Shown here: positions 8,810 through 16,523 of the stretch, in pieces
Layout: each line of letters opens with the position of its first letter
Position numbering within the stretch: position 1 is the stretch's first letter
Assembly (NCBI GenBank): GCA_903945195.1
Contig: CAJAUT010000011.1
Location: 1-55,056 of the forward strand
Length of the DNA stretch: 55,056 nucleotides
Origin: an uncultured bacterium
GTDB taxonomy: Bacteria; Patescibacteriota; Microgenomatia; UBA1400; UBA12108
Direction: 5' to 3'
The notes under the pieces: generated by a model
Databases searched by the model: none
Told to the model about the DNA's origin: nothing
The model's input: only the letters and a program-made list of their open reading frames with translations
Position numbers and translations under genes: made by a program

Positions 8810-9799
8810 ATGATCTTAGTCACAGGTGGGTGTGGATATATAGGTAGTCATGTAGTAAAAGCTTTGACAGAAGCAGGAGAAAAAGTACTGGTTTACGACA
8901 ATCTCTCTCAAGGGACTAAGGCAGCGCTAATACATGGTGAAGAGCTCGTGGTGGGAGATATTTGCGATCAAGGATCTCTAAAACAAGTTTTTGAAACTCA
9001 CGATATAGAGGCTGTGATCCACCTGGCAGCCCTAGTAAACGCAGCCGAAAGCAACGATAAAGTAGATCTATATAGATCGGTAAATGAGATAGGCTCCCAA
9101 AATGTCTACCAAGCAGCAGTGGCAGCTGGCGTCAAAATGATCATGTACTCTAGCTCTGCGGCAGTCTATGGCACTCCTGTCGGATTAGAGCCTATACAGG
9201 AATCAGCGCCTCTACTACCAACAAATGTATATGGTGAGACCAAACTAGCAGGAGAAAAGTTGCTCCTAGATATCGCTGGTCATGAGGTAAAGTATGGGAT
9301 TTTTCGCTTCTTCAATGTGGGTGGTGCCGAAGAAGGTGGTAGGCTAGGCCAAAGCCGTGAGAGTCGCGCCATCATGCAGAGATTGTTTGCTGTAGCTGCG
9401 GGAGATGATGATCATATCGTAATCAGTGGCCATGACTACGACACCTCTGACGGGACTGTAGTGCGAGACTTTATCCACGTGGAAGATATTGCACTAGCCT
9501 TTGTCCTGGGTCTCAACAATCTACGTAAAGGGAGTAAGTCATTTACCCTCAATCTAGGGTCAGGAGAGTCACATACCATAGGGGAAGTAATAAAAGAAGT
9601 AGGTATTGTGACAGGTAAAAATATACCTCTTATCTACGGACCTAGAATCAAAGGAGATATCAGCTACTCTCTCTCAGATATCTCGCTAGTTCAAAAAGTG
9701 CTAGGCTGGGAACCTGTACATACCCTCAGATTAATCGTAAGAGATGGGTGGAATGCGTACAAAAAACTCTCCTTAAAAGAAGGAAAACATGTCTTATAA
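8810..9799 (+). CDS. galE: UDP-glucose 4-epimerase (SDR family)
   Basis: 329 aa, close to the usual GalE length. VTGGCGYIGSHV is the NAD-binding glycine motif at residues 4-15, YSSSAAVYG holds the catalytic Ser region near 113-121, and YGETK gives the Tyr141/Lys145 pair. FRFFNVGGA and the VRDFIHVEDIA segment are GalE-like. It interconverts UDP-glucose and UDP-galactose in the cytosol to feed the glycosyltransferases. A TATAAT ends 7 nt upstream of ATG, so it may start a new transcript. UDP-GlcNAc or other SDR epimerase activity cannot be excluded. Confidence 0.82.
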   Translation: MILVTGGCGYIGSHVVKALTEAGEKVLVYDNLSQGTKAALIHGEELVVGDICDQGSLKQVFETHDIEAVIHLAALVNAAESNDKVDLYRSVNEIGSQNVYQAAVAAGVKMIMYSSSAAVYGTPVGLEPIQESAPLLPTNVYGETKLAGEKLLLDIAGHEVKYGIFRFFNVGGAEEGGRLGQSRESRAIMQRLFAVAAGDDDHIVISGHDYDTSDGTVVRDFIHVEDIALAFVLGLNNLRKGSKSFTLNLGSGESHTIGEVIKEVGIVTGKNIPLIYGPRIKGDISYSLSDISLVQKVLGWEPVHTLRLIVRDGWNAYKKLSLKEGKHVL

Positions 9800-10400
9800 G
9801 GCCATTATCATCTCATCAGACGACTTAAAGAAAACAATCCCAGACTATTTACCATCCAAAGCATCAGAATTTCACGAGTTATCTGCTCGAATGGCGGATA
9901 AGCAGTTCAAAAATATGCTAGTAGAGACATCGCGTCCCAAGGTGATATTAATGAATGGTGGTTCTGCCTCTGGTAAGACAGAGTTCATGGTCTCACATTT
10001 ATCAAACAAAAACGCGATTATTGTGGATACTACACTACCTTCGATTGAAGGTGCGAGGATAAAGATCGAAAAATCTATGAAATATAATAAAATAGTCGAA
10101 CTTTATTCTGTAATGCCAGATAATCTGGCACGAGCTTTTACTGTATTTCTACACAGAGATAGAATATTTCCTGCCACTCACTTCTATCGCACTCACAGCA
10201 ACTCAAGAATGACATTATTGTGGATAGCTCGAAATTATCCACATATAAAAATAAACATTATTGAAAGTCAATTTTCTGAAGGTATGGATATGATATTTTC
10301 TGTAATTAAATTCAAAAATAGAAATGGGTTAATCAAATATCTCGAAGACATTCAGTTAAGTGAAGATGCTATAATCAAAGCAACTATATCTGAAGGTTAA
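9789..10400 (+). CDS. P-loop NTPase resembling zeta toxin/kinase
   Basis: 203 aa. KVILMNGGSASGKTEF contains a clean Walker A at residues 57-64, and a basic helix with RDRIFPATHFYRTHSNSRM follows, as expected of a small kinase lid. The layout (about 50 residues before the P-loop) fits zeta-toxin-like kinases, which phosphorylate UDP-sugars in known cases. It overlaps galE by 11 nt and has a strong GAAGGA site before its ATG. It is AT-rich, unlike galE. A DUF2188 gene follows 7 nt later, which could be its partner. A plain sugar or nucleoside kinase is the alternative. Confidence 0.55.
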   Translation: MSYKAIIISSDDLKKTIPDYLPSKASEFHELSARMADKQFKNMLVETSRPKVILMNGGSASGKTEFMVSHLSNKNAIIVDTTLPSIEGARIKIEKSMKYNKIVELYSVMPDNLARAFTVFLHRDRIFPATHFYRTHSNSRMTLLWIARNYPHIKINIIESQFSEGMDMIFSVIKFKNRNGLIKYLEDIQLSEDAIIKATISEG

Positions 10401-10407
10401 ATATAAT

Positions 10408-10662
10408 ATGAACAAAATAATACTTAAAACCGATCAGAAACATCCACAAATAGTAGCGTACAAGCAGGCTCTAGAGAAAGGGTTAAAAAGTCATCACGTC
10501 CTTCCTCGTGGGAATGAGTGGATAGTAAAAAAAGCAAATACACAGAAAGCATCTGGTGTTTATAGTACGCAATCTGAGGCGATCCAGAATGGTAAGATAT
10601 TTGCCAAAAATAGCGGCTCAGAATTGTTTATCCATGGACAAGACGGTCGAATTCGCGAATGA
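10408..10662 (+). CDS. DUF2188 protein
   Basis: 84 aa. The pattern HHVLPRGNEWIVKK then a Ser/Gln-rich turn, a helix EAIQNGKIFAKNSGSELFIH and a terminal GQDGRIRE matches DUF2188, a small alpha/beta fold of unknown function. It lies 7 nt after the P-loop gene, is similarly AT-rich and overlaps the next ATG by 4 nt (ATGA). The pairing with a zeta-like NTPase hints at an antitoxin or accessory role, but that is inference from position. Confidence 0.7.
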   Translation: MNKIILKTDQKHPQIVAYKQALEKGLKSHHVLPRGNEWIVKKANTQKASGVYSTQSEAIQNGKIFAKNSGSELFIHGQDGRIRE

Positions 10663-12218
10663 ATCTAATGCCAAAAAACATGCTCAAATATCTCTTTCCT
10701 TTTATTTTTATAATCTCCTTCTGGTCTTTGATTACACCAATTTTCGAGTTTCCCGACGAGCAAGCACACATAGAGTCGGTAGAGTTCATCGTCAAAGAGG
10801 GTCGCATGCCAGCAGGTGAAGAGTGGGATATGACTGCCGAGATGAAGAGGACCCAAGACCTCCTAGGCAACTTCCGCGATACTTTCGGGAACAACAAGTA
10901 TACCTATCACCCAGATTATCACGTCGAATATGTAGATTCTTTAATAGGCAAATATGAGGCAGAGATTAAATCATTAAACACAGAAGAAAATAGAGATAGT
11001 TACGTCTGGAAAGAAGCCGCTCGCTACCCCCGTCTCTACTACGACTATATGACCATTTGGTATAGATTGTCGGAAAGCAAAGATGTTATCTACCGCATCT
11101 ATGTACTCCGACTAGGCAATGTACTACTTGCGCTAGCTACTGCCTTGATCATCTATCAGTCTGGCCTGCTCATCTTCGCCAAGAAATCCTACGCACTCAC
11201 GCTCACCATGCTAGTCATGCTCCAGCCTATGTATAGCTTCCTCTCTGCTGGTATCAACTCAGACAACCTCCACAATCTGCTCTTTGCAGCTATTGTTTAC
11301 TGTGGACTACGTATCGTGAGAAATGGGTTAAATTTAAATATTTTAGCTCTCACCACTACAGTCGTAGTCCTAGACATCGTAAGCAAACCGCAAGGTTATA
11401 TCGTTCTCCCCATCATCATCATGGCATTCCTTCTCCATATCATCCAAACTAAGAAATGGAAATTGTTATCTATCCTCCTGGCAGTAGGACTCTTGTCACT
11501 TGCTGCAATATTCAGCCCATGGAATCCATATAGCTCTTGGGTCAACTCTGCCAATGTTCATGGAGCTAACTTGATGGATTTCGTGCGCTTCTCACTTAAC
11601 AAGTTGGTCACGCAAAACATTGTCTGGTACTGGGGAGTATTTAAATGGCTAGGGATAGTCCTGCCACCTGTCTACTGGCAGCTAGCCAATAGAGTAGTTC
11701 TACTTGGTGGTCTTGGATTGTTTGTTTACCTATGGAAAGTAATCAAAAAGAATAAGATAATCACTGCTCCCCTTATCACTTTGTACCTGCTACTTGCCAC
11801 TCTCATCTATGTGTTAGCTATTTATTATTTCGACTGGCAATACACCAAAGCCGTAGGCTACTCGATAGGAGTCCAAGCTAGATATTTCTTCCCCACAATC
11901 TCTGCTCAGATGGCACTCCTTATGATCGGCATCTTGTCACTAGGGTGGACTGCAAGAGTCAGGATATGGCTGCGCCGAGGACTCGTCCTATTTATTGTCT
12001 GGATGCAGCTAGGTGGGCTCTGGAGGCTCATTACTAGCTACTACGATGTATCATCAGTTCAATCATTTATCACACAGGCCAGTCAGTATAAGCCATGGTT
12101 TGTCAAAGGGGAGTGGTGGTATCTGTGGATTGGATTATATATCGCTTCCATTCTGTACTTAACTTGGATGGGTATGGTCGGGATAAAGGGAAAGAAAAAA
12201 ATCTCTGACACTAACTAA
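10659..12218 (+). CDS. DUF2142-like multi-pass membrane protein (GT-C type)
   Basis: 519 aa with about 12 membrane segments. After the first segment comes PIFEFPDEQAHIESVEFI; the PDE-AH motif is the signature of DUF2142, a GT-C-like family found in surface-polysaccharide loci. The aspartate/glutamate pair is the expected catalytic or metal site. Long extracytoplasmic loops (residues 40-130) precede the second helix. It starts on the stop of the DUF2188 gene (ATGA). The probable role is transferring a polyprenyl-linked sugar outside the membrane; the substrate is unknown. Confidence 0.65.
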   Translation: MNLMPKNMLKYLFPFIFIISFWSLITPIFEFPDEQAHIESVEFIVKEGRMPAGEEWDMTAEMKRTQDLLGNFRDTFGNNKYTYHPDYHVEYVDSLIGKYEAEIKSLNTEENRDSYVWKEAARYPRLYYDYMTIWYRLSESKDVIYRIYVLRLGNVLLALATALIIYQSGLLIFAKKSYALTLTMLVMLQPMYSFLSAGINSDNLHNLLFAAIVYCGLRIVRNGLNLNILALTTTVVVLDIVSKPQGYIVLPIIIMAFLLHIIQTKKWKLLSILLAVGLLSLAAIFSPWNPYSSWVNSANVHGANLMDFVRFSLNKLVTQNIVWYWGVFKWLGIVLPPVYWQLANRVVLLGGLGLFVYLWKVIKKNKIITAPLITLYLLLATLIYVLAIYYFDWQYTKAVGYSIGVQARYFFPTISAQMALLMIGILSLGWTARVRIWLRRGLVLFIVWMQLGGLWRLITSYYDVSSVQSFITQASQYKPWFVKGEWWYLWIGLYIASILYLTWMGMVGIKGKKKISDTN

Positions 12219-12220
12219 TT

Positions 12221-12250
12221 TTGTAAACAATTTATATTAAGTAGTATAAT
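12221..12250 (+). promoter_or_regulatory. Promoter of the caspase-like operon (leaderless)
   Basis: TTGTAA and TATAAT are separated by 18 nt, and TATAAT ends 7 nt before ATG 12257. The mRNA is therefore predicted to begin at the start codon. Confidence 0.65.
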
Positions 12251-12256
12251 TTAGTT

Positions 12257-12445
12257 ATGTCCAGTGATCTCAAAGTTAAATTCCTCAAAATTTACGCAAA
12301 TCTTCCCCTTGCAGCCAGAGAAGAAGTAATCGTCGTTGTAGACAATGAACCAATGAGCTGGAACGTCCTACGTATAGAAGTAGAGAATGATACACCAAAA
12401 GGATCAAAAGGTTTGACCATATTATGGCAACTGAAAATTTTATGA
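12257..12445 (+). CDS. Small orphan protein, first gene of the caspase-like operon
   Basis: 62 aa, soluble, with no cysteine. A short amphipathic helix (VKFLKIYANLPLAAREEVI) is followed by VVVDNEPMSWNVLRIEVEND and a LTILWQL tail. I recognise no named family, although I have an impression of similar 60-70 aa proteins in other CPR genomes (recollection, not a search). It has its own promoter directly at the ATG and overlaps the second gene by 4 nt (ATGA). A regulator, adaptor or antitoxin-like partner of the downstream peptidase is possible. Confidence 0.6.
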   Translation: MSSDLKVKFLKIYANLPLAAREEVIVVVDNEPMSWNVLRIEVENDTPKGSKGLTILWQLKIL

Positions 12446-12654
12446 CTATAAACACAGATCTACAAAAAATTGTTGTAGAAAGACTTAGAAGATTGCCTAG
12501 TCATCTACAGATTTCAATTGGAAATACTAGCTATTCAAACGAAGAATTATTATCAAGTGTCAAAGATGGTACTAAACTAGGACAACAAATAATGGGTATA
12601 CAGCTAGATTACCTGCAAGATTTAGCTAGTGGAAAGATATATCTAGATGAGTAA
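12442..12654 (+). CDS. Small orphan protein, second gene of the caspase-like operon
   Basis: 70 aa from ATG 12442, which makes an ATGA overlap with the upstream stop; the track's ATG 12424 would add six residues. The sequence is mostly helical: LQKIVVERLRRLP, SIGNTSYSNEELLSSVKDG, then KLGQQIMGIQLDYLQDLASG. No cysteine, no membrane segment, no recognised family. It overlaps the peptidase gene by 8 nt, so all three are probably translated in a fixed ratio. The helical form would suit a protein-interaction or effector-associated module, which is inference. Confidence 0.6.
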   Translation: MTINTDLQKIVVERLRRLPSHLQISIGNTSYSNEELLSSVKDGTKLGQQIMGIQLDYLQDLASGKIYLDE

Positions 12655-13303
12655 TTCAATCCTTATTACTCGGCCGAATTACGACATAACAACTAACTAT
12701 TTATTTTACTGGACCGAGCTAGTTATTTCATTTTCTACTAGACATAATGCCGCAATTTATGATCTATCTGGCTCAAAAGCAAATCGTACAAACTTGGAAA
12801 GCTACAATGCCAAGCGTCGTCCAAAAATTATTTTCTTAAATGGACATGGATCATCGGATGTCATAACCGGTCAAGATGACGAAGAAATAATTACGAGTGC
12901 TGATAAAGATTTATCAAGATATCAAAATTGTATTTTCTACGCTAGGAGCTGCCAAAGTGCAAATAATTTGGGAGTTTCCCTAGTAGACAAAGGTGTGAGT
13001 GCGTTTATCGGGTACAAGGAAGATTTTATTTTCTTTCGGAATGAAAATTATTCTACTAAACCGCTCAAAGATCCTATTGCCAGATATTTCTTGGATCCTT
13101 CCAATCTAGTCATGACCACACTAATAAAAGGTAATAGTGTGAAAGAGGCAGATAAAAGATCAAAAAGATCAATGACGAAAAATTTTCTTAAATTACTTAC
13201 AAGTACCTCAAGTACTGATGATCGAGATACGGCTCCATACTTGTGGTCAAATATTAGGGCGCAAGTTGTGTTGGGTGATGAATCAGATAAAATATTAGTT
13301 TAA
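12647..13303 (+). CDS. Caspase-fold (clan CD, CHAT/C25-like) cysteine peptidase
   Basis: 218 aa. A beta strand ending in IIFLNGHGSSD places a catalytic His67 in an NGHG motif. About 35 residues later, CIFYARSCQSANNLG places Cys102 at the end of the next strand, followed by a VSAFIGYKEDF strand. This His-Gly ... Ala-x-Ser-Cys order is the dyad of clan CD peptidases (caspase, gingipain, CHAT). There is no signal peptide, so it should act in the cytosol. The C-terminal 70 residues are basic (KEADKRSKRSM). It is the last gene of a three-gene operon whose stop overlaps the convergent neighbour at TTAA. A self-killing or defence effector role fits the family but is not shown. Confidence 0.7.
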   Translation: MSNSILITRPNYDITTNYLFYWTELVISFSTRHNAAIYDLSGSKANRTNLESYNAKRRPKIIFLNGHGSSDVITGQDDEEIITSADKDLSRYQNCIFYARSCQSANNLGVSLVDKGVSAFIGYKEDFIFFRNENYSTKPLKDPIARYFLDPSNLVMTTLIKGNSVKEADKRSKRSMTKNFLKLLTSTSSTDDRDTAPYLWSNIRAQVVLGDESDKILV

Positions 13304-14580
13304 TTTTTACCCCATATCATCATCAAGGCATTACCTACTTGCTTAGTCCACAATACTTTCTTTTTTCCAAACTGCTCGGTCTCCCAGGTAGACCAGTGTT
13401 CGTAGTCAAATCCAGGTTGCTCTACTATATAAATCAAGAGATCTGCCTGGCTATGTTCACTTAGCTCTACTACATTTAACCCCTTCATCCTCAGTAGACC
13501 TCTGTAGTCATCAGCTTGTGGGACCGATGTACCGGTGGGAAGTACTGCCACTACCGCCACCTTTTTCCCTTTAAGTTCTTCTATACTGGCGATCTCTGAT
13601 ACATTATTTTCTATCTCATAAAGTGGACGCTTAGTGTTTACAGGCATAGATGGGACAGATCCATTTAAAAGTATCCAGATTGTCATGACTAGTAGGGCTA
13701 CTTTTTTATGCTGCAGGACCCACTTGATCATCACATAAAGATAAGTCATAGCTACTCCAAATAGATAGTGCTCAGGTACAGTACCAACCATCATAAAAAA
13801 TAAAAGTCCAAAAATTAGTGTAAGTTTTTCCCATGCTTTACTTTTTTTATCAAAAATAAATAGCAGGGGTAGCGCAAGCGTGAGGTATAGTGATCGCAGA
13901 CCTAGCTGGCTGGTGAGTATCGTCAGATTGCCTAAATGTAGCTGTGAGCCAACAAGCCCAGATCCAGGGTTTGCCATAAATTGGCGCACCAAAAATCCCT
14001 TGGTAATAAACTCAAATAATATTATGGGAGTCCATGGGGATATGTAGGCTGCTAGGCCTAATAGTATTTGTTTCCAGCTAGCTCTATTTGAGATATACAC
14101 TCCGATGAGTATAGGTAGTGCCAAAATACTAGCTGGGTGCATAGCAGTAGCTACGCCAAATAGCAGTGCTGATATCCACAAATTCTTCGTGAAGTAAGTG
14201 GTTGCAAGTCCAGCAAATAAAAATAAAGCGTAAGAAAATCCGTTACCTGGGTGAGTAGCTAGTCTGCTCCATAGTGGTGTGGTCATCACAGCCAAAGCAG
14301 TCAGGATAGTCAAAATATAGTACTTTGAATTTTTAAACATTACATATAAAAATATTAATAGACAAAGAGCTGTAACAAGCATATTAAAATAAATAGGACC
14401 TCGTATATCTCCTCCACTTAGCCACAGTGATGGGTAGTAGAGATAGTAGTAGATAGGACTAGCAGAAAGGCCAGGACTTAATCGTGGACCTAGCCACACC
14501 ACTTTGTGTAAAAAAATATTGGACATCTCATAGAGGTCGCGGCCATAGTCTGTATCTATAGGTAGCATGTTTATATTCAT
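13300..14580 (-). CDS. GT-C-like multi-pass membrane protein lacking an N-terminal helix
   Basis: 426 aa, about 10 membrane segments, with a soluble C-terminal domain of about 110 residues. The protein begins almost directly with PIDTDYGRDLYEM, the acidic loop that normally follows the first membrane helix in GT-C enzymes. The frame upstream closes at a TAG within four codons, so the first helix is not encoded here. It starts 1 nt after the stop of the minus-strand gene before it. Either it works without that helix or it has been trimmed. The probable role is a polyprenyl-phosphate-sugar-dependent transferase. Confidence 0.55.
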   Translation of the reverse strand: MNINMLPIDTDYGRDLYEMSNIFLHKVVWLGPRLSPGLSASPIYYYLYYPSLWLSGGDIRGPIYFNMLVTALCLLIFLYVMFKNSKYYILTILTALAVMTTPLWSRLATHPGNGFSYALFLFAGLATTYFTKNLWISALLFGVATAMHPASILALPILIGVYISNRASWKQILLGLAAYISPWTPIILFEFITKGFLVRQFMANPGSGLVGSQLHLGNLTILTSQLGLRSLYLTLALPLLFIFDKKSKAWEKLTLIFGLLFFMMVGTVPEHYLFGVAMTYLYVMIKWVLQHKKVALLVMTIWILLNGSVPSMPVNTKRPLYEIENNVSEIASIEELKGKKVAVVAVLPTGTSVPQADDYRGLLRMKGLNVVELSEHSQADLLIYIVEQPGFDYEHWSTWETEQFGKKKVLWTKQVGNALMMIWGKN

Positions 14581-14581
14581 A

Positions 14582-15772
14582 TTATTTAGCTATATGCCAC
14601 CATGGCTGTATCCAAAAATAGGAGATCATGAGAGAAAACTCTAATAGTAGTAGGATCACCATAATCTTCCTTGTTTTAGGTACGTAGTGGTAACACGCAG
14701 TCATGCCAAGCGTGTAAATGATGGGTAGGCCAGACATAAAAAATGCCTTCACTTCAGAGTCGTAGGGAAGACGCAGATTGTAGTAAATATAAGCACCAAG
14801 CGCTGTAACTAGGTATGTCATACCTATGGCAAAAACATGTGGATCAGATTTCCTTAGCTTTATCCATCCGACCACCGATAAGATAAACAGTGGGAACCCC
14901 AGTATCCAAAGACCAAGTGCTTTTTTGTGAGTTTCAACAACGGGCACCGTCAGCTGATATCCATCATGCCAAAAAGTATTCCACGTGCCCCCGATAAAAG
15001 AGTAGGTATGCGCCCTAAACAAATCTACCTGAGAGACCCATTGCATATTAGTAAAAAACTTTAGGTCATGAACTTTCTTTGGAGTCTGGTAAGGGAAAAA
15101 CTCTGACGCTATAGGTAATAGTCGCTGATAATGACTATAATTGCGCCAAAAAATAGGTAGAGTTAGCAGCAAAAATATGAATCCATATAAAAGAATTTTT
15201 GACCAGTTTTTAGCTTTATTTAAAACTAGAGAGACTAAATATGCAGGACCCAAAGTCAGTGCCGTGTATTTGTTGTAAAAAGCTAATACTATCAGTAGTA
15301 CGGTAGCCAGTTGATATGGCTTGATCATAAAGATTAGTAAAGACAAACTAATCAGATATACATTTAGGGATTCATTGCTGATCATCGGGACCAAATAGTT
15401 TGCTACCGGTAGAGCTGCAAGTGTCAAAGTAGCTACTAGTCTTGCAGATTTCTCTTTGGGAAAAATCTTTGACACTAGGTAGCCTATGAGTATTAGATAG
15501 GCGAGGTAATACACTACATTTTGTAGTTGTACTGCTTTTACTCCTCCATATAGATATGCAGGTAAGGTATCTAGATAATATAGAGGAGTTTGGTATAGTT
15601 CCCAGCCTTCATGAGGTAGTGGTAAATGCTTATTTGTTTTTAAGTATTCCAAGTACTCTATGTGACCTTGGGCGTCCAGTCCATACAATGGATTAAACAG
15701 TCTGGCATTGTGAAACTGGAATATGGCTATACAGCTCAAAATGCTAGCAAGTAAGAATTTTTGGATATTCAT
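14582..15772 (-). CDS. GT-C-like multi-pass membrane glycosyltransferase
   Basis: 396 aa, about 10 membrane helices. The loop after the first helix carries LYGLDAQGHIEYLEYLK, and WELYQTPLYYLD follows; the Asp-x-x-x-His and Q-P/T-P-L-Y-Y pattern resembles DUF2142/GT39-type enzymes. It is the first gene of a two-gene minus-strand unit and has TAAAAT ending 7 nt before its ATG. The function should be sugar transfer from a lipid carrier outside the membrane. The 3' partner begins immediately after it. Confidence 0.55.
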   Translation of the reverse strand: MNIQKFLLASILSCIAIFQFHNARLFNPLYGLDAQGHIEYLEYLKTNKHLPLPHEGWELYQTPLYYLDTLPAYLYGGVKAVQLQNVVYYLAYLILIGYLVSKIFPKEKSARLVATLTLAALPVANYLVPMISNESLNVYLISLSLLIFMIKPYQLATVLLIVLAFYNKYTALTLGPAYLVSLVLNKAKNWSKILLYGFIFLLLTLPIFWRNYSHYQRLLPIASEFFPYQTPKKVHDLKFFTNMQWVSQVDLFRAHTYSFIGGTWNTFWHDGYQLTVPVVETHKKALGLWILGFPLFILSVVGWIKLRKSDPHVFAIGMTYLVTALGAYIYYNLRLPYDSEVKAFFMSGLPIIYTLGMTACYHYVPKTRKIMVILLLLEFSLMISYFWIQPWWHIAK

Positions 15773-15778
15773 AACTAT

Positions 15779-15784
15779 ATTTTA
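15779..15784 (-). promoter_or_regulatory. -10 hexamer of leaderless minus-strand promoter
   Basis: Read on the minus strand, TAAAAT is followed by ATAGTT and then ATG, so transcription should start at the start codon. It lies in the 70-nt divergent gap with the gene at 15843. Confidence 0.5.
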
Positions 15785-15842
15785 GTACAGATATTGCCTC
15801 TCATGTTGCATAAATCGTGTGATTTGCTAGCATGATATCTAT

Positions 15843-16448
15843 ATGACAACTTACATAGATTTGTCAGAGAGGGCTAGTGAAAGTAAAAAGACTATTGGTC
15901 GCTCGGTCTCAGTAAATGGTGTCCATGCCGTCGACCTAGAAGTAAAACAATCCGAAAATCTAAATGATCCACTCCTAGATATCAATTTCAAAGTAAACAA
16001 TCCCATCGGTCGGCTCTGGCTCGCATTAAAAAGGATCTGGAAATCCCAAAACACCATCATCTCGCTCCGCTTTACCATTCCCTTGCTCGTCCTACCTATC
16101 GCGCTCTATGTTCTCTATATCCTTTGGCAGGGGAGGGGGATGAGTATCCCCATGTCCAAACTAGGGGTGATCCATCAGGTCAATATGGGTGGGACTCCCC
16201 GCGACATTCTGGTACTACCTACCTCAGATGTTTATGTGATCGACTACGCTAGTAGTTTCAATCAAACTACTAGACTGGCGGAAAAGCCGGTCATAGTGGT
16301 AGGAACCTATCATGCTCCAAGCAATGTGCTAAAGGTAGAAAGCATCACTCCATACTCCCAGCTAGATCTGCCACAAACCGTAGTCACTCCCACTACTCCC
16401 AAGTCTGTTTGGGACAATATCTGGCAGTTTATCGCTCAGTTTAAGTAG
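15843..16448 (+). CDS. Single-pass membrane protein of unknown function
   Basis: 201 aa. Residues 1-75 are polar and cytosolic by the positive-inside rule, one membrane segment lies at about 78-95 (IPLLVLPIALYVLYILW), and an outer domain of about 100 residues follows. The outer part includes a DILVLPTSDVYVIDYA strand pattern; the sequence VIHQVNMGGTPRDIL does not match a family I know. Proteins of this layout can be sortase-like or anchoring factors, but no catalytic Cys/Arg pair is visible. It diverges from the minus-strand pair and is followed by the RhuM-Fic gene with its own promoter. Confidence 0.55.
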   Translation: MTTYIDLSERASESKKTIGRSVSVNGVHAVDLEVKQSENLNDPLLDINFKVNNPIGRLWLALKRIWKSQNTIISLRFTIPLLVLPIALYVLYILWQGRGMSIPMSKLGVIHQVNMGGTPRDILVLPTSDVYVIDYASSFNQTTRLAEKPVIVVGTYHAPSNVLKVESITPYSQLDLPQTVVTPTTPKSVWDNIWQFIAQFK

Positions 16449-16461
16449 TCTTTTCAAAGTA

Positions 16462-16489
16462 TTGACATTCGGGTCCAATTCGGTATTAT
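16462..16489 (+). promoter_or_regulatory. Promoter with TTCGGG direct-repeat spacer, upstream of RhuM-Fic gene
   Basis: TTGACA and TATTAT are 16 nt apart, and the spacer holds TTCGGG-N4-ATTCGGT (16468-16484). The same arrangement precedes the BRO-N gene at 30313. A direct repeat with 11-nt period between -35 and -10 is a likely repressor site. Confidence 0.6.
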
Positions 16490-16523
16490 TGAATTATATT
16501 AGGGTTTTATGCGGGAGGTGTAT

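Noticed and set aside
10402-10407. TATAAT directly before ATG 10408
   Set aside because: It abuts the ATG with no spacing, so a start from it would fall inside the gene; the gene is probably read from upstream.
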